64,000 bases of DNA from Minicystis rosea (GCA_001931535.1 CP016211.1:124001-188000), one strand, 5' to 3'; positions 30,518-39,859 are shown, counted from the stretch's first letter. Made by a program: numbers and translations. Notes: generated by a model from the letters alone, not told the origin.

Positions 30518-31345
30518 ATGGACACCGCCGACGATCTCCGCCCCCGCGTCGAAGCAGCCTTCCGCGACCGCGGGCTGCTGAAGGATCCTGCGTACGAGGC
30601 CGCCGTGGTGCGCGCCGTCGACCTGCTCGACCAAGGCGCGCTGCGCGTCGCCGCGCGCGACGAGGCCGGCGTCTGGCGGACGCATGCCTGGGTCAAGGAG
30701 GCCATCCTGCTCTACTTCGCCGTGCGCGGGATGGAGCGGATCGAGGTCGGTCCTTTCGAGTTCCACGACAAGATCCCGCTCAAGCACGGCCTCGACAAAG
30801 CCTCCGTGCGCGTGGTGCCGCCGGGCGTGGTGCGCCACGGCGCGTTCTTGGAAGCGGGCACCATCGTGATGCCCGGCTACGTCAACATCGGCGCCTACGT
30901 CGGCGCCGGCACCATGGTCGACACCTGGGCCACCGTGGGGAGCTGCGCGCAGATCGGTCGCGACTGTCACCTCTCGGGCGGCGTGGGTATCGGCGGCGTG
31001 CTCGAGCCGCCGGGCGCGCAGCCCGTGATCGTCGAGGATGGGTGCTTCATCGGATCGCGCGCCATCATCGTGGAGGGAACCCTCGTCGAGCGCGAGTCCG
31101 TCATCGGCGCCGGCGTGGTGCTCACCGCGTCCACGCCCATCCTCGACGTGACCGGCCCCGAGGTCGTGGAGCTGCGCGGCCGCGTCCCCGCGCGCAGCGT
31201 GGTGATCCCGGGCAGCCGCACGAAGAAGTTCCCCGCCGGCGAGTTCGGCGTCCCCTGCGCGCTGATCATCGGCAAGCGCACCGAGTCGACGGATCGCAAG
31301 GTCTCGCTCAACGCGGCCCTCCGCGACTTCGGGGTGCCGGTCTGA
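30518..31345 (+). CDS. dapD: tetrahydrodipicolinate N-succinyltransferase DapD
   Basis: A 275-residue trimeric acyltransferase that succinylates tetrahydrodipicolinate, a step in the diaminopimelate/lysine pathway. An N-terminal helical domain (~1-100) precedes a left-handed beta-helix of hexapeptide repeats (GAYVGAGTMVDTWATVG, then VIVEDGCFIGSRAII). KIPLKHG and IPGSRTKKF are DapD signatures. The stop overlaps the dapE start as TGATG. Confidence 0.95.
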   Translation: MDTADDLRPRVEAAFRDRGLLKDPAYEAAVVRAVDLLDQGALRVAARDEAGVWRTHAWVKEAILLYFAVRGMERIEVGPFEFHDKIPLKHGLDKASVRVVPPGVVRHGAFLEAGTIVMPGYVNIGAYVGAGTMVDTWATVGSCAQIGRDCHLSGGVGIGGVLEPPGAQPVIVEDGCFIGSRAIIVEGTLVERESVIGAGVVLTASTPILDVTGPEVVELRGRVPARSVVIPGSRTKKFPAGEFGVPCALIIGKRTESTDRKVSLNAALRDFGVPV

Positions 31346-32421
31346 TGTCGCAGGAGCGCCTCGCCGAAACGTTGCTCTGGCTCTGCCGGTGCCCTTCGCC
31401 GATCGGCGAGGAGAAGGATCTCTGCGACGCCGTCGTCGATCGCCTGGCCCGCGTCTCGCTCGCGGGGCCCATCCGGCGCTACGGCGACTCGATCGTCGTG
31501 CCCGTCACACGCGGCACCGGTGGGCCGAAGATCGCGCTCGCCGGACACCTCGACGTGGTGCGCACGGTCCACGAGGGCCCGCCGCGCATCGACGGCGACA
31601 AGCTCTACGGCGCCGGCGCTTCGGACATGAAATCGGGCCTCGCGTTGATGCTCGATCTCATCGAGCAGGACCTCGCGGTGTGCCGCGGCCTCGATCTCAC
31701 GCTGGTCTTCTACGCGCGCGAGGAGGGGCCTTATCTCGAGAACGAGCTCGGCCCCGTGCTCGACGCGGACGCCGAGCTCCGCAGCGTGGACCTCGCGGTG
31801 TGCATGGAGCCGTCCGACAACAAGCTCAGCTTGGGCGCGTCGGGATCGATCCACGCCACGGTGCTCTTCGAGGGGCGCACGGCGCACAGCGCGCGGCCGT
31901 GGCAAGGGGAGAACGCCATTCACAAGGCGGGGACCTTCCTCACGGAGCTCTCCGCGCTCGCGCCGCGCGAGGTGGTGCTCGACGGCCTGCTCTACCGCAC
32001 GGTGACGAGCTGCACGCTCGCGCACGGCGGGCGCGGCCGGAACATCGTGCCCGATGCCTTCGAGCTCAACCTGAACCACCGCTTTTCGCCGGATCAGACC
32101 CTCGAGGGCGCGCAGCGCGACATCGAGGCGCTCGTGGCCGGCCGCGCCAAGATCACCTTCACCGATCTCAGCCCCTCCGCGCCTCCCTTCGCGAGCCACC
32201 CGCTCGTGGCCGCGCTGCGCGACGCAGGCGTGGTCGCCGTGGAGCCGAAGCAAGCGTGGACCGACGTGGCCCGCTTCGCCGCCATCGGCGTCCCCGCCGT
32301 GAACTTCGGCCCCGGCGTCAACGCGCAGGCCCACCAGCGCAACGAGTGGACGTCGATCGCGCAGCTCGCCACCGGCCGCGAGATCCTGATCCGCTGGCTC
32401 TCGGGGCTCGCCACGCGCTGA
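31345..32421 (+). CDS. dapE: succinyl-diaminopimelate desuccinylase DapE
   Basis: A 358-residue M20-family zinc hydrolase that removes succinate to give LL-diaminopimelate. Metal and catalytic residues sit in AGHLDVV (His), GASDMKSG (bridging Asp), REEGPY (general-base and metal Glu) and AHQRNEW (terminal His). A lid/dimerisation domain fills ~180-290 (GRTAHSARPW). It forms a DapD-DapE operon with a one-base stop/start overlap, so succinyl donor and remover are co-made. Confidence 0.93.
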   Translation: MSQERLAETLLWLCRCPSPIGEEKDLCDAVVDRLARVSLAGPIRRYGDSIVVPVTRGTGGPKIALAGHLDVVRTVHEGPPRIDGDKLYGAGASDMKSGLALMLDLIEQDLAVCRGLDLTLVFYAREEGPYLENELGPVLDADAELRSVDLAVCMEPSDNKLSLGASGSIHATVLFEGRTAHSARPWQGENAIHKAGTFLTELSALAPREVVLDGLLYRTVTSCTLAHGGRGRNIVPDAFELNLNHRFSPDQTLEGAQRDIEALVAGRAKITFTDLSPSAPPFASHPLVAALRDAGVVAVEPKQAWTDVARFAAIGVPAVNFGPGVNAQAHQRNEWTSIAQLATGREILIRWLSGLATR

Positions 32422-32427
32422 CGCGCA

Positions 32428-32449
32428 GGGAAGGGCGCGCGTCCTTCCC
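32428..32449. terminator. hairpin between convergent dapE and kinase genes
   Basis: GGGAAGG and CCTTCCC form a 7-bp stem around an 8-base loop, 7 bases past the dapE stop and 36 bases past the kinase stop on the other strand. There is no clear U-run. Position between two converging stops supports a shared end of transcription. Confidence 0.5.
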
Positions 32450-32484
32450 TCGAACCTCCCACCCCTCGCGCGTCACGCGCTCGC

Positions 32485-33318
32485 TCAGGCGTCGCCGTCG
32501 GGGAACACCAGCACGAAGGTGTTGCCGCGCTCGAGCCAGATGCGGCCGCCGTAGGCCTCGACGAGGCCGCGCGCGACGAAGAGATCGAGCACGAACCAGG
32601 CGCCGATGAGGCGTCGCTCCTGCTCGTCGCGCGGCGGCTCGAAGACGGCGTCGACGAACTCGGCGGGGATGGAGGGCGCGTCGTCGGCGATGGTGATGCG
32701 CGCGCCGCCTTCGTCGTCGCGCTCGACGTGGAGCGCGACCATGGAGTTCTTCGGCGAGGTGCGCACCGCGCGGGCGAGGAGGCCCGCGAAGACGCGCACC
32801 ATCTTCTCGCGATCGCAGAGGATCGGCGGCGTGCCGTCGGCCACCGTGAGCGCGAAGGTGATCTTGCGATCCTGCGCCAAGCGCTGCACGGCGTCGCGCG
32901 CGGCCGCGAGCAGCTCGCCCGCGTCCTCTCGGCCGAGCGCGACGGAGACCGTGCCGCGCTCGATGCGCGCCGCCTCGCTGGTGCTGTCGAGCATCTGCAA
33001 GAGGTCGCCGGCATTGCGCTTGAGCATGTCCAAGTGCCGGCGCGCCGGATGCTCGGTCGGCAGCGCCCGCCCCAGCGAGTGCACGCCGATCATCATCACG
33101 CTGAGCGGGGTGCGCAGATCGTGGGAGAGGAACGAGAGCAGCACGGGCCTCGTGCGCACCGCGTCTTCCGCCTCGTTGCGGAGACCGTCGATCAGGCCCT
33201 GCTCTTCTCGGCGCCGGCGCTCGGTGACTGTCCGCGCGGCGCGGTGCCCTTCGGCGGATCCACGGGTCCGGATCCGCGACGGACCTCGGAGGGTGTCAAA
33301 CCGCTGTTCGCCGCGCAT
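32485..33318 (-). CDS. soluble histidine kinase with degraded ATPase motifs
   Basis: 277 residues, no membrane segment. The HisKA helix is clear, with phospho-acceptor His in LSFLSHDLRTPLSVMMIG (~residue 68). The catalytic ATPase domain (~165-275) lacks key motifs: the N box reads AGLLARAVRTSPKNS without the usual Asn, the G1 box reads ADDAPSIP instead of DxGxG, and the G2 Gly cluster is missing. It may bind ATP poorly and could act as a phosphotransfer or scaffold protein. Its ATG overlaps the upstream receiver gene (TAATG), marking that receiver as its partner. Confidence 0.8.
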   Translation of the reverse strand: MRGEQRFDTLRGPSRIRTRGSAEGHRAARTVTERRRREEQGLIDGLRNEAEDAVRTRPVLLSFLSHDLRTPLSVMMIGVHSLGRALPTEHPARRHLDMLKRNAGDLLQMLDSTSEAARIERGTVSVALGREDAGELLAAARDAVQRLAQDRKITFALTVADGTPPILCDREKMVRVFAGLLARAVRTSPKNSMVALHVERDDEGGARITIADDAPSIPAEFVDAVFEPPRDEQERRLIGAWFVLDLFVARGLVEAYGGRIWLERGNTFVLVFPDGDA

Positions 33319-33779
33319 TACTCAGGCTTACCCCCACCTTTGGGGGCCGGGAAGTCGGGGACACCCGGATCCGGCGGCGGTGCGCTGGTGCGGGCGAGTT
33401 GGCGTTCCACCTCCTCGACCAGCGCCTCGGGGAGGCACGGTTTGGTCAGGAACGCGTCGCATCCCGCGTCCTTCGCCTCGCGCGAGTGCTCGGCGAGCGT
33501 GTGCCCCGTCAGGGCGATGACGGGCACGTGGCTCGTGCGCGGATCGGACTTGAGGATGCGCGTCGCCTCCCAACCGTCGAGCTCCGGGAGCGAGAGGTCC
33601 ATGAGCACGACGTCGGGCACGAGCGCGAGGGCGCACGTGACGGCGTCCCGGCCCGTGCCGGCCTGGGCCACCTGAAAGCCCGAGAGCTCGAGGTACTCCG
33701 CGAACATCTCGCGGTTGTCCTCGAAGTCGTCGACGACGAGCACGAGCGGCGGCTCGTGGTGGCTTGGCGCAGAGCTCAC
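33318..33779 (-). CDS. single-domain response regulator
   Basis: A 153-residue CheY-like receiver with acidic residues in VLVVDDFEDN, phospho-acceptor Asp in VVLMDLSLPELDG, Thr in IALTGHT and Lys in FLTKPCL, so fully active by motif. The tail is Pro-rich with no output domain. It is translationally coupled to the degenerate kinase (32485-33318). Confidence 0.9.
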   Translation of the reverse strand: MSSAPSHHEPPLVLVVDDFEDNREMFAEYLELSGFQVAQAGTGRDAVTCALALVPDVVLMDLSLPELDGWEATRILKSDPRTSHVPVIALTGHTLAEHSREAKDAGCDAFLTKPCLPEALVEEVERQLARTSAPPPDPGVPDFPAPKGGGKPE

Positions 33780-33861
33780 GCAGGGCGCTCCTCGGGGTGA
33801 CGCACAGGCGTCTGAGCTTCGGTCGTAGCGGCGCTCGCAGATTGGTCAACCCGATTCGCCG

Positions 33862-34305
33862 TCACGCTCCAGCCCGTGTCCGGCGGGCTGCGATCGCATC
33901 GGCGAGGAGACGAGCGACCTCCTCCCAATCGACGGGCTTGATCAGCACCGCATCGAACGCCGACGATCGCACCTGCGCGCGCGCCTCCAAATCGCGGCGG
34001 CCCGTGCACGCGACGATCACGGTGTGCTCGGTCGCCGGGTCGGCGCGCAGCGCCTCCGCCACGACGAAGCCGTCGATCCCAGGCATGCGCAGATCGCAGA
34101 TGATCGCGTCGGGGACGTCCTGCGTGGCGAGGAAGACGCCGCGCAGACCTCCCGACGCGCGCTCGACGCGGAAGCCGAGCGCGCTCAGCGACGCCTCCGC
34201 GACGGCGAGGAAATCGGGATCGTCATCGACGATGAGAATGCGTCCCGCGTCGGGGCTCGCGTTCTCCTCGGGCTCGTCTGTCGCTCGGTTCTGCTCGGGC
34301 GTCAT
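33862..34305 (-). CDS. single-domain response regulator
   Basis: A 147-residue receiver from ATG 34305. Conserved residues: RILIVDDDPDF, Asp in AIICDLRMPGIDGF, Thr in VACTGR and Lys in LIKPVDW. A short acidic N-terminus precedes it and a basic C-terminus ends it; no output domain. It stands 82 bases upstream of the other receiver and diverges from the second degenerate kinase. Confidence 0.88.
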   Translation of the reverse strand: MTPEQNRATDEPEENASPDAGRILIVDDDPDFLAVAEASLSALGFRVERASGGLRGVFLATQDVPDAIICDLRMPGIDGFVVAEALRADPATEHTVIVACTGRRDLEARAQVRSSAFDAVLIKPVDWEEVARLLADAIAARRTRAGA

Positions 34306-34453
34306 CGGCGGGCCTCTCGGGAGCGAGGATGGAAAAGAGCGCGCACTGGGCGCGAATCGGGCTTCGAATGAGACGTCATGAGGGGGTGATTGCGTTCCGG
34401 GCTGCGAGCTTCCTTGGGGCCGACTGGCGACGGCGCAACTCGGGGAGACGCGC

Positions 34454-35281
34454 ATGGACGCAATGAGCGCGCATCTACGGCGATCCCCTACGCGGATTGA
34501 CGATCCTTTCCTGTCGCGATCCGCGCGCAGATCCCCCATAGACCACCCACCGGGTCGACCCATGGCGGACGACGTCTTTCTCAGCCGCGTGACGCACGAT
34601 CTGCGTGGCGAGCTGGCGACCATGGTCGCGGGCATCCACTACCTGATCCGTTACGAGAGCGGGCTCGGCGACTCCGGCAAGCAGATGCTCGATCGCGTCA
34701 ACGGCGCGGGCCAGCGGCTGCGCCGGCTGCTCGACGAGCTGGAGCTGTGCGCGTGGATCGACGGCGCGCCGCCGAGCGCGGCCCTTCAGCTTGAGCCTTG
34801 TCGCCTGGACACCGCGGTGCACGCCGCGGTCGGCCGCTTGGAGCGCGCCATCGCGCAGCGCCGCGCGACCGTCGAGGTCGATGTGGCCGAGGACTTGCCC
34901 GAGATCGAGGTCGACCCCGAGATCTTCGGCGCGGCGCTGGAGCACGCCATCGATTTCGCGGTGGCCCGCTCGCCCGACAAGACGGCGCGCGTCACGTCCG
35001 CGATCGTCGAGGGCGCGCCCGTCCTCTGCATCACGGACGAAGGCGGCGCGCTCGACGAGGCCGCGCTCGCGCGTGTGTTCCAGCCCTTCGCCGAGAAGGA
35101 GCTCGTGCCTCGCCCCGAGCCCGGCGCGCGCCGCCGCGAGCGCCTCGGTTTGGGGCTCGCCATCGCGCGGGGCATCGCCGCGGCGCACGGCGGCTCGCTC
35201 ACGGCTGCGAGCACGGAGCGCGGGGTCACCTTCACGCTCGCGCTCCGCGGTCCGGGGTGTCGCCCGCCGGCGTCCGTGTGA
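34454..35281 (+). CDS. soluble histidine kinase-like protein
   Basis: 275 residues from ATG 34454 (GGGGAG upstream); ATG 34562 is an alternative that removes a basic N-terminus. The H box is SRVTHDLRGELATMVAG. The ATPase half keeps a G2-like GLGLAIARGIAAAHGG, but the N box (ALEHAIDFAVARSPDK) lacks Asn and the G1 box reads ITDEGGALD, so ATP binding is doubtful. No membrane segment. It faces the receiver genes divergently. Confidence 0.78.
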   Translation: MDAMSAHLRRSPTRIDDPFLSRSARRSPIDHPPGRPMADDVFLSRVTHDLRGELATMVAGIHYLIRYESGLGDSGKQMLDRVNGAGQRLRRLLDELELCAWIDGAPPSAALQLEPCRLDTAVHAAVGRLERAIAQRRATVEVDVAEDLPEIEVDPEIFGAALEHAIDFAVARSPDKTARVTSAIVEGAPVLCITDEGGALDEAALARVFQPFAEKELVPRPEPGARRRERLGLGLAIARGIAAAHGGSLTAASTERGVTFTLALRGPGCRPPASV

Positions 35282-35642
35282 AGCGCTTGCCGCGAGCTCG
35301 CTCCGGCTCACCGATGCCGTCGACGCTGCGGCCAATGTGCGCGCGGGCCGCGCGCTGACGAAGGACCACGTGCTCGTCGCCAATCACGCGCGCGGCGCCG
35401 CGGGGATCCTCATTGTGTCGCGCGCGACCTTGGCGGAGGTGGCGTTCGTCCCCACCAAGGGCTCGCCGCCCTGGGCGCCCGTCGCGCTGGACCCCTGAAA
35501 AACACGGGCAATCCCGGGCCGAGCCGCCCGCGTTCGCCGCGCGCACGCGAGCGCTTCTCGGCCCTTGGGCCCTCGCCCCGACTTCGACTACCATCGAGCC
35601 GCCCGCGTCCGCCGCGCGCACGCAAGAGAGCTTCTCCCAACG
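35282..35642. other. 361-bp gap with a 29-bp direct duplication
   Basis: No convincing gene. A direct repeat, gagccgcccgcgt followed by cgccgcgcgcacgc, occurs at 35521 and 35596 with one or two mismatches, 75 bp apart. The second copy ends close to the start of the giant downstream gene. Confidence 0.55.
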
Positions 35643-38600
35643 ATGCCGACCCTGAGCTCGATCCTGGTTCAACGCGGGGCAGTGACGATGCGCGCGGTGG
35701 AAGATGCCATTGCCCGGCAGGTCTTTCACGGCGGCGATCTGGCCACCAACCTGCTCGAAGTCGGCGCCATCCGCGAGGACGCGCTCCTGCCTGTGCTCGC
35801 CGAGAGCCTGGAGCTGCCGCCCGCGCCGCTCGGGCGCCTGCCCGCGCCGCCCGCGCGCGTGCTCCGGCTCGTGCCCGGCGAGCTCGCGCTGCGGCACGGC
35901 ATCTTCCCGGTGGAGCTGTGGGAGCGCGCGCTCGTGGTCGCCACCGCCGAGCCGCTCTCCGCGTCGGTGGAGGACGATCTCGGCTTCGCGCTCGATCTCG
36001 CGATCCGCCAAGTGGTCGCGCCGCTCGTGCGCATTCGCCAAGCCATCGGCGAGCACTACGGCATCCCGCTGGAGCGTCGCTTCCTCCGGCTCGTCGCCAA
36101 GCTCGATGGCCAGGTCGATCCCAGCCCGAGCGCGGCGCCGCCGCCGGGGCGCGATCTCCTGCCCGTGAAGATGCCGCGCCCGATCAGCATCCCGAGCCCG
36201 AGCTTCGGCACCGGCGTTCCTTCGGGCGACTTCGAGCCCGCGCGCCTCCTCGACGAGAGGCCGCAGGTGAAGACGCCATTCGTCGCGGCCCACGACTTCG
36301 TGAACCCGGCCATTCCCAAGAGCCCGGGCGTTCCGCGCGACGCCGCGGCCGTGCTGAATCCGCCGCCCGCGTCATCGCAGACCTTGCTCCTCGACGCCGC
36401 GTTCATGCGCGCCGAATCGTTTCACGATGACCGGCACCACGCCGACGCACCGAGCGTCGATGCCGCGTGGGACGCCGCGCCCGAGCCGATCGCCCCGCAG
36501 GTCTCGTCGCCTGAAGAAGCACCCATCCTCAACGGCACCGCTGATGTTGCGCACGCCGACGCTGCGCCCATCGTCGATCTCTCGCTGCCCGAAGAGCCTC
36601 CTCGCGACGCGGAGCCCGCGAGCCCCGAAGCGCCGCCGGCCGCGCCGCGCAGCCTCGGTGGGACGCGCACGCGCGCGCTCGCCGGCGTGTTGAAGCAGGC
36701 GTTGCGCGCCGAGCGCGCCTCGGCCCCGCTCGACAAGACCAAGCGCGACACGCGCCCCGCGTGGCGGCCGGCCAATCGGCGCAAGGGCCCGTTCACCGCC
36801 GTGATGGCCGAGCGCGAGATGGAGGAGGCGACCGTCAGCGACGCGGTCCTCGAGATCCTCTTCGCCTTCGCGCAGCAGTTTTTCGAGTACACCGCCATCT
36901 TCGTCGTCCAAGGCGATCTCGCGGAGGGCCGCGACGCGAGCGGCCCCGGCGCCGATCGCGTCACCGTCGCCGCCATCGGCGTCCCGCTCGATCGCCCGAG
37001 CAGCCTCGCGCGCGCCCGCGATCGCCGCGCTCCGCTCATCGGCCGCCTCGACGCGGAGGGGCTCGACGCCGATCTCGCGCGCGATCTCTCTCGCTCCCCG
37101 CGCGCGGTCGCGCTCCTCCCCGTGCTCGTGAAGACGCGTGTCGTCGCCATCGTCTACGGCGATGACGGCGCCGCCGACGTCGAGCTGCCTTCGGTCGGCG
37201 ACGTGATCGCGATGATCGCCCTCGCCGGTGCCGCGCTCGAGCGCGTGGCCCTGCGCAAGAAGCTCGCGGGCCGCCTGCTGGAGATCCCGCATCGCGTGCG
37301 CATCATCGAAGCGCCCGAGCCCGCGCAGGCCGCGGAGACGCGCGCCCAGAGCGTCGCCGCGCTGGCCCGCGCCGTCTCCACCGCGACGATGCCCGCCGTC
37401 GCATCGCTCGAGCCGATCACGACGGAGCCGCAATCGGCACCAGACCCCGAGCTCGACAACCCCGCGCCGATCGTGCTCGATCACGCGGTCGCCTTCGCGG
37501 TGCCCGTCCCGCGCCAAGCCCCGGTGCCCGTCGCGCCCGCGGCGCCTCCGGCGTCCGTGGCCACGTTCTCTTCGCCCGAGGTCGAGATCACCACGGAGGT
37601 CTTCGACGAAGCCTCCTTCGACGAGGCCGCGTTCGACGACGCAGCCTTCGACGAAGCCGCCTTCGACGTCGCGCCGCCGGACGACAGCGTGCTGCCTCCC
37701 TCGCAGGGCCCGCGCACCGCGCGCTACTTCGACGATCCGCCGCTCCCCGACGCGCCCACCGTGGCCATGCCGCGCGTCGAGATGCCGGGCGCCGGCATCC
37801 TCTTTCCGGAGGAGCCCTCGCCGGAGCGCGCGCCGACCCCGCCGCCCGAAAGCGTCGTGCCGCGCACTCGCACCGAAGCGGGCCGGCGCGGCCTCGCCCC
37901 CATCTACGAAGGCCGCAGCGCCGCCCGGTCCTCCACGCCGGCCGGCTTCGAGCCGCTCCCGAGCACGCCGCCGCCCAACGCCACCGCGTGGACCACGTTC
38001 CCTTCCGCGCCTCCGCCCGAGGCCGTCATCGCCCCGCGCGCGCGCGCCGATCGGCCCATCATCCCGCGCGAAGATCACGACGAGCCCTCCGCGCCCGAGC
38101 CGGCGACCAGCGTGAAGCCCCGCGCTGCCCGCGCCAGCGTCGATCACACCACGGTCCCCAGCGTCGTCGTCGACGTCGGCGCCGAGTACCAATCGCTCCT
38201 CACCCGCTTCATCGATGGTGGTCGCGGCAGCCAAGAGGCCTTTGCCGAGCTGGTGCGTGAAGGCGAGCACGTCGTCTCGGCCGTGATGGCGCGTTTCCCC
38301 GGCCCGCTCCGCGTCGATCGTCACCGCGCCCGCGCCGAGCTCCCCGCGGCGTCGCAGTGCGGCCCCATCCTCGAGCTCGTGGTGGCCATTCGCCGGCCCG
38401 CGCTCCCCTTCGTCTCGGTGCGCCTCTCCTCGCCCGATCCCGAGGTTCGCTTCTGGGCCACGCACGTGCTCGGCGAGCTTCGTTATGCCGAGGCTGCGAG
38501 CGCCCTCCTCCCGCGCCTCTTCGACGACGACGCGGCCGTGCGGCGCATCGCCCGTCGCTCCGCCGCCGCGCTCGTAGGCGCCGGCGCCGCGGGCGCGCCC

Positions 38601-39044
38601 ATCCTCAAAGGCCTCGAGGACATCACCAAGAACCCGGAAGAGCCCGCGCCCAATCGCGTCCTCGCCATCGAGACCATGGGCGAGATCCGCAGCGGAGCGC
38701 TCGTCCCTTCGCTCGTCACGGCCCTCGAAGGCTCGGCGGAGGACCTCGTCGAGGCCGCGCGCCGCGCGCTCCTCATCATCGCCCGGCAGGACTTCGGCCG
38801 TGACGCCGACCGCTGGCGCCAGTGGTGGGCCCGTCACGGCAAGCGCCATCGCATCGAGTGGCTCATCGACGCGCTCATGCACGAGCAGCCCTCTCTGCGA
38901 CGCGCCGCCGGCGACGAGCTCAAGGCCCTGACCAAAGAGTACTTCGGCTATTACGACGATCTGCCGAAGCGCGAGCGCGAGCGCGCCCAAGAGCTCTACC
39001 GCACCTGGTGGGAGCGAGAGGGCCGCGCCCGTTTCGCGTCATAG
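35643..39044 (+). CDS. giant modular GspE-N / GAF-like / HEAT protein
   Basis: 1133 residues from ATG 35643. Residues ~1-150 match the N-terminal domain of type II secretion/pilus ATPases (MshEN/GspE_N; LSSILVQRGAVTMRAVEDAI, LRLVPGELALRHGIFPV), which in relatives binds cyclic di-GMP or pilus platform proteins. No ATPase follows. Disordered Pro/Ala/Asp sequence (~155-385) leads to a GAF-like domain (~393-536). A second disordered tract (~540-850) contains a repeated FDEAAFD acidic block near 653-675. The end (~870-1133) holds HEAT-type helical repeats (DPEVRFWATHVLGELRYAEA). No signal peptide. It looks like a cytoplasmic scaffold or regulator, possibly for motility or gliding machinery (inference). 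Confidence 0.85.
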   Translation: MPTLSSILVQRGAVTMRAVEDAIARQVFHGGDLATNLLEVGAIREDALLPVLAESLELPPAPLGRLPAPPARVLRLVPGELALRHGIFPVELWERALVVATAEPLSASVEDDLGFALDLAIRQVVAPLVRIRQAIGEHYGIPLERRFLRLVAKLDGQVDPSPSAAPPPGRDLLPVKMPRPISIPSPSFGTGVPSGDFEPARLLDERPQVKTPFVAAHDFVNPAIPKSPGVPRDAAAVLNPPPASSQTLLLDAAFMRAESFHDDRHHADAPSVDAAWDAAPEPIAPQVSSPEEAPILNGTADVAHADAAPIVDLSLPEEPPRDAEPASPEAPPAAPRSLGGTRTRALAGVLKQALRAERASAPLDKTKRDTRPAWRPANRRKGPFTAVMAEREMEEATVSDAVLEILFAFAQQFFEYTAIFVVQGDLAEGRDASGPGADRVTVAAIGVPLDRPSSLARARDRRAPLIGRLDAEGLDADLARDLSRSPRAVALLPVLVKTRVVAIVYGDDGAADVELPSVGDVIAMIALAGAALERVALRKKLAGRLLEIPHRVRIIEAPEPAQAAETRAQSVAALARAVSTATMPAVASLEPITTEPQSAPDPELDNPAPIVLDHAVAFAVPVPRQAPVPVAPAAPPASVATFSSPEVEITTEVFDEASFDEAAFDDAAFDEAAFDVAPPDDSVLPPSQGPRTARYFDDPPLPDAPTVAMPRVEMPGAGILFPEEPSPERAPTPPPESVVPRTRTEAGRRGLAPIYEGRSAARSSTPAGFEPLPSTPPPNATAWTTFPSAPPPEAVIAPRARADRPIIPREDHDEPSAPEPATSVKPRAARASVDHTTVPSVVVDVGAEYQSLLTRFIDGGRGSQEAFAELVREGEHVVSAVMARFPGPLRVDRHRARAELPAASQCGPILELVVAIRRPALPFVSVRLSSPDPEVRFWATHVLGELRYAEAASALLPRLFDDDAAVRRIARRSAAALVGAGAAGAPILKGLEDITKNPEEPAPNRVLAIETMGEIRSGALVPSLVTALEGSAEDLVEAARRALLIIARQDFGRDADRWRQWWARHGKRHRIEWLIDALMHEQPSLRRAAGDELKALTKEYFGYYDDLPKRERERAQELYRTWWEREGRARFAS

Positions 39045-39169
39045 CATGCGTCGTGAATGGTGCGCTCTGGGCGGCCATGGTGTGTTCATGAGCGCATGAT
39101 GGTTTAGGTGAACACCCGAATGCCGCGGGCGTCCTTCCCGTTGAAATCGCGCATGATCTGCGCGACACA

Positions 39170-39197
39170 CATCGATTGAGTTGCTCTTCAATCGATG
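39170..39197. promoter_or_regulatory. perfect 10-bp inverted repeat
   Basis: CATCGATTGA and TCAATCGATG are exact inverted repeats around an 8-base spacer, 125 bases past the stop of the giant gene. It is AT-rich in a GC-rich genome and lacks a U-run, so an operator-like protein-binding site is as likely as a terminator. Confidence 0.4.
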
Positions 39198-39563
39198 TCG
39201 ATCATCATCAAAAAGTCTTGACCGGACCGTTACTTTGGACGTAGCCTGTAGGCCACGTCGTCTCTCCCCCTCGCCGAGGGCCCAAACATCCTTCCCGGCG
39301 TGCTCGTCCTGACCAGGACGCACAGCCACCGTCTCGAGGAAGTGCCCGGCAATGAGGGAAGTCTGATCCGTCGAATCGTTGCCTAGTACGGAGGATTTCC
39401 CCGTCAGGCTGGACGCCATGTGTGTTCGTGGCGGTCTGGCCTTCTGGTCATGATGGCTGCCGTTGGCCGGCAGTCTCGTGTCCAGCGCTTGAGAATGCCG
39501 AACGAAATGGGACCGAGGTGGTCAAGGAGACGCGAGCCGAACGAGGCGCGAGGACGAAAACGG

Positions 39564-39692
39564 GCTAGGTGCTGTCCGACGACGTCGCGAGCGCACCGTA
39601 GCGAGGGAGAGCGAGCGAGGAATACGCCGGTATTTCGAGCGAGCTCGACCGACGATACGGGCGCGCAGCAGCCGTCAGATCGAGCCTAAAGC
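39564..39692 (+). repeat. MITE-like ~130-bp palindromic element, copy 1
   Basis: Begins gctaggtgctgtc and ends gagcctaaagc, with imperfect inverted ends. The core ggaatacgccggtatttcga (39619-39638) and the following gcgagctcg match copy 2 at 42986-43014 almost exactly. No coding frame. It lies ~170 bp upstream of the thiamine-diphosphate enzyme. Confidence 0.65.
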
Positions 39693-39859
39693 CCGCTGGA
39701 CTCCGAGCAACGCCGGTCGGCAACGCGGATCCGCAGACCACCCACGGGAGATTTGGTCAGGTGTTCTGAGCATGCACCCGATTCTCGGGTGCATGTGCCC
39801 CCCCGGGTAACCCCTCGAGGCGCACGAGGCCACGAGCCTCGATTGCGAATGGTGATGCG

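Larger units (their letters stand above)
39045..39859. other. 815-bp region without convincing gene
   Basis: Lower in G+C than its surroundings. It contains the inverted repeat at 39170-39197 and one copy of the ~130-bp palindromic element at 39564-39692. Short open frames exist on both strands but have neither the codon bias nor the domain content of neighbours. Confidence 0.55.

Noticed and set aside
35282..35498. A short plus-strand frame ending at 35498 after the kinase
   Set aside because: It is an out-of-frame continuation of the kinase sequence with no start or ribosome site.
36372..38990. An 872-codon frame opposite the giant GspE-N/HEAT gene
   Set aside because: Composition-driven shadow; Arg/Gly/Glu-rich without any fold signal.
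39045..39859. Small genes in the gap after the giant gene
   Set aside because: Frames of ~90-130 codons on both strands with no coding character; one simply reads through the palindromic element.
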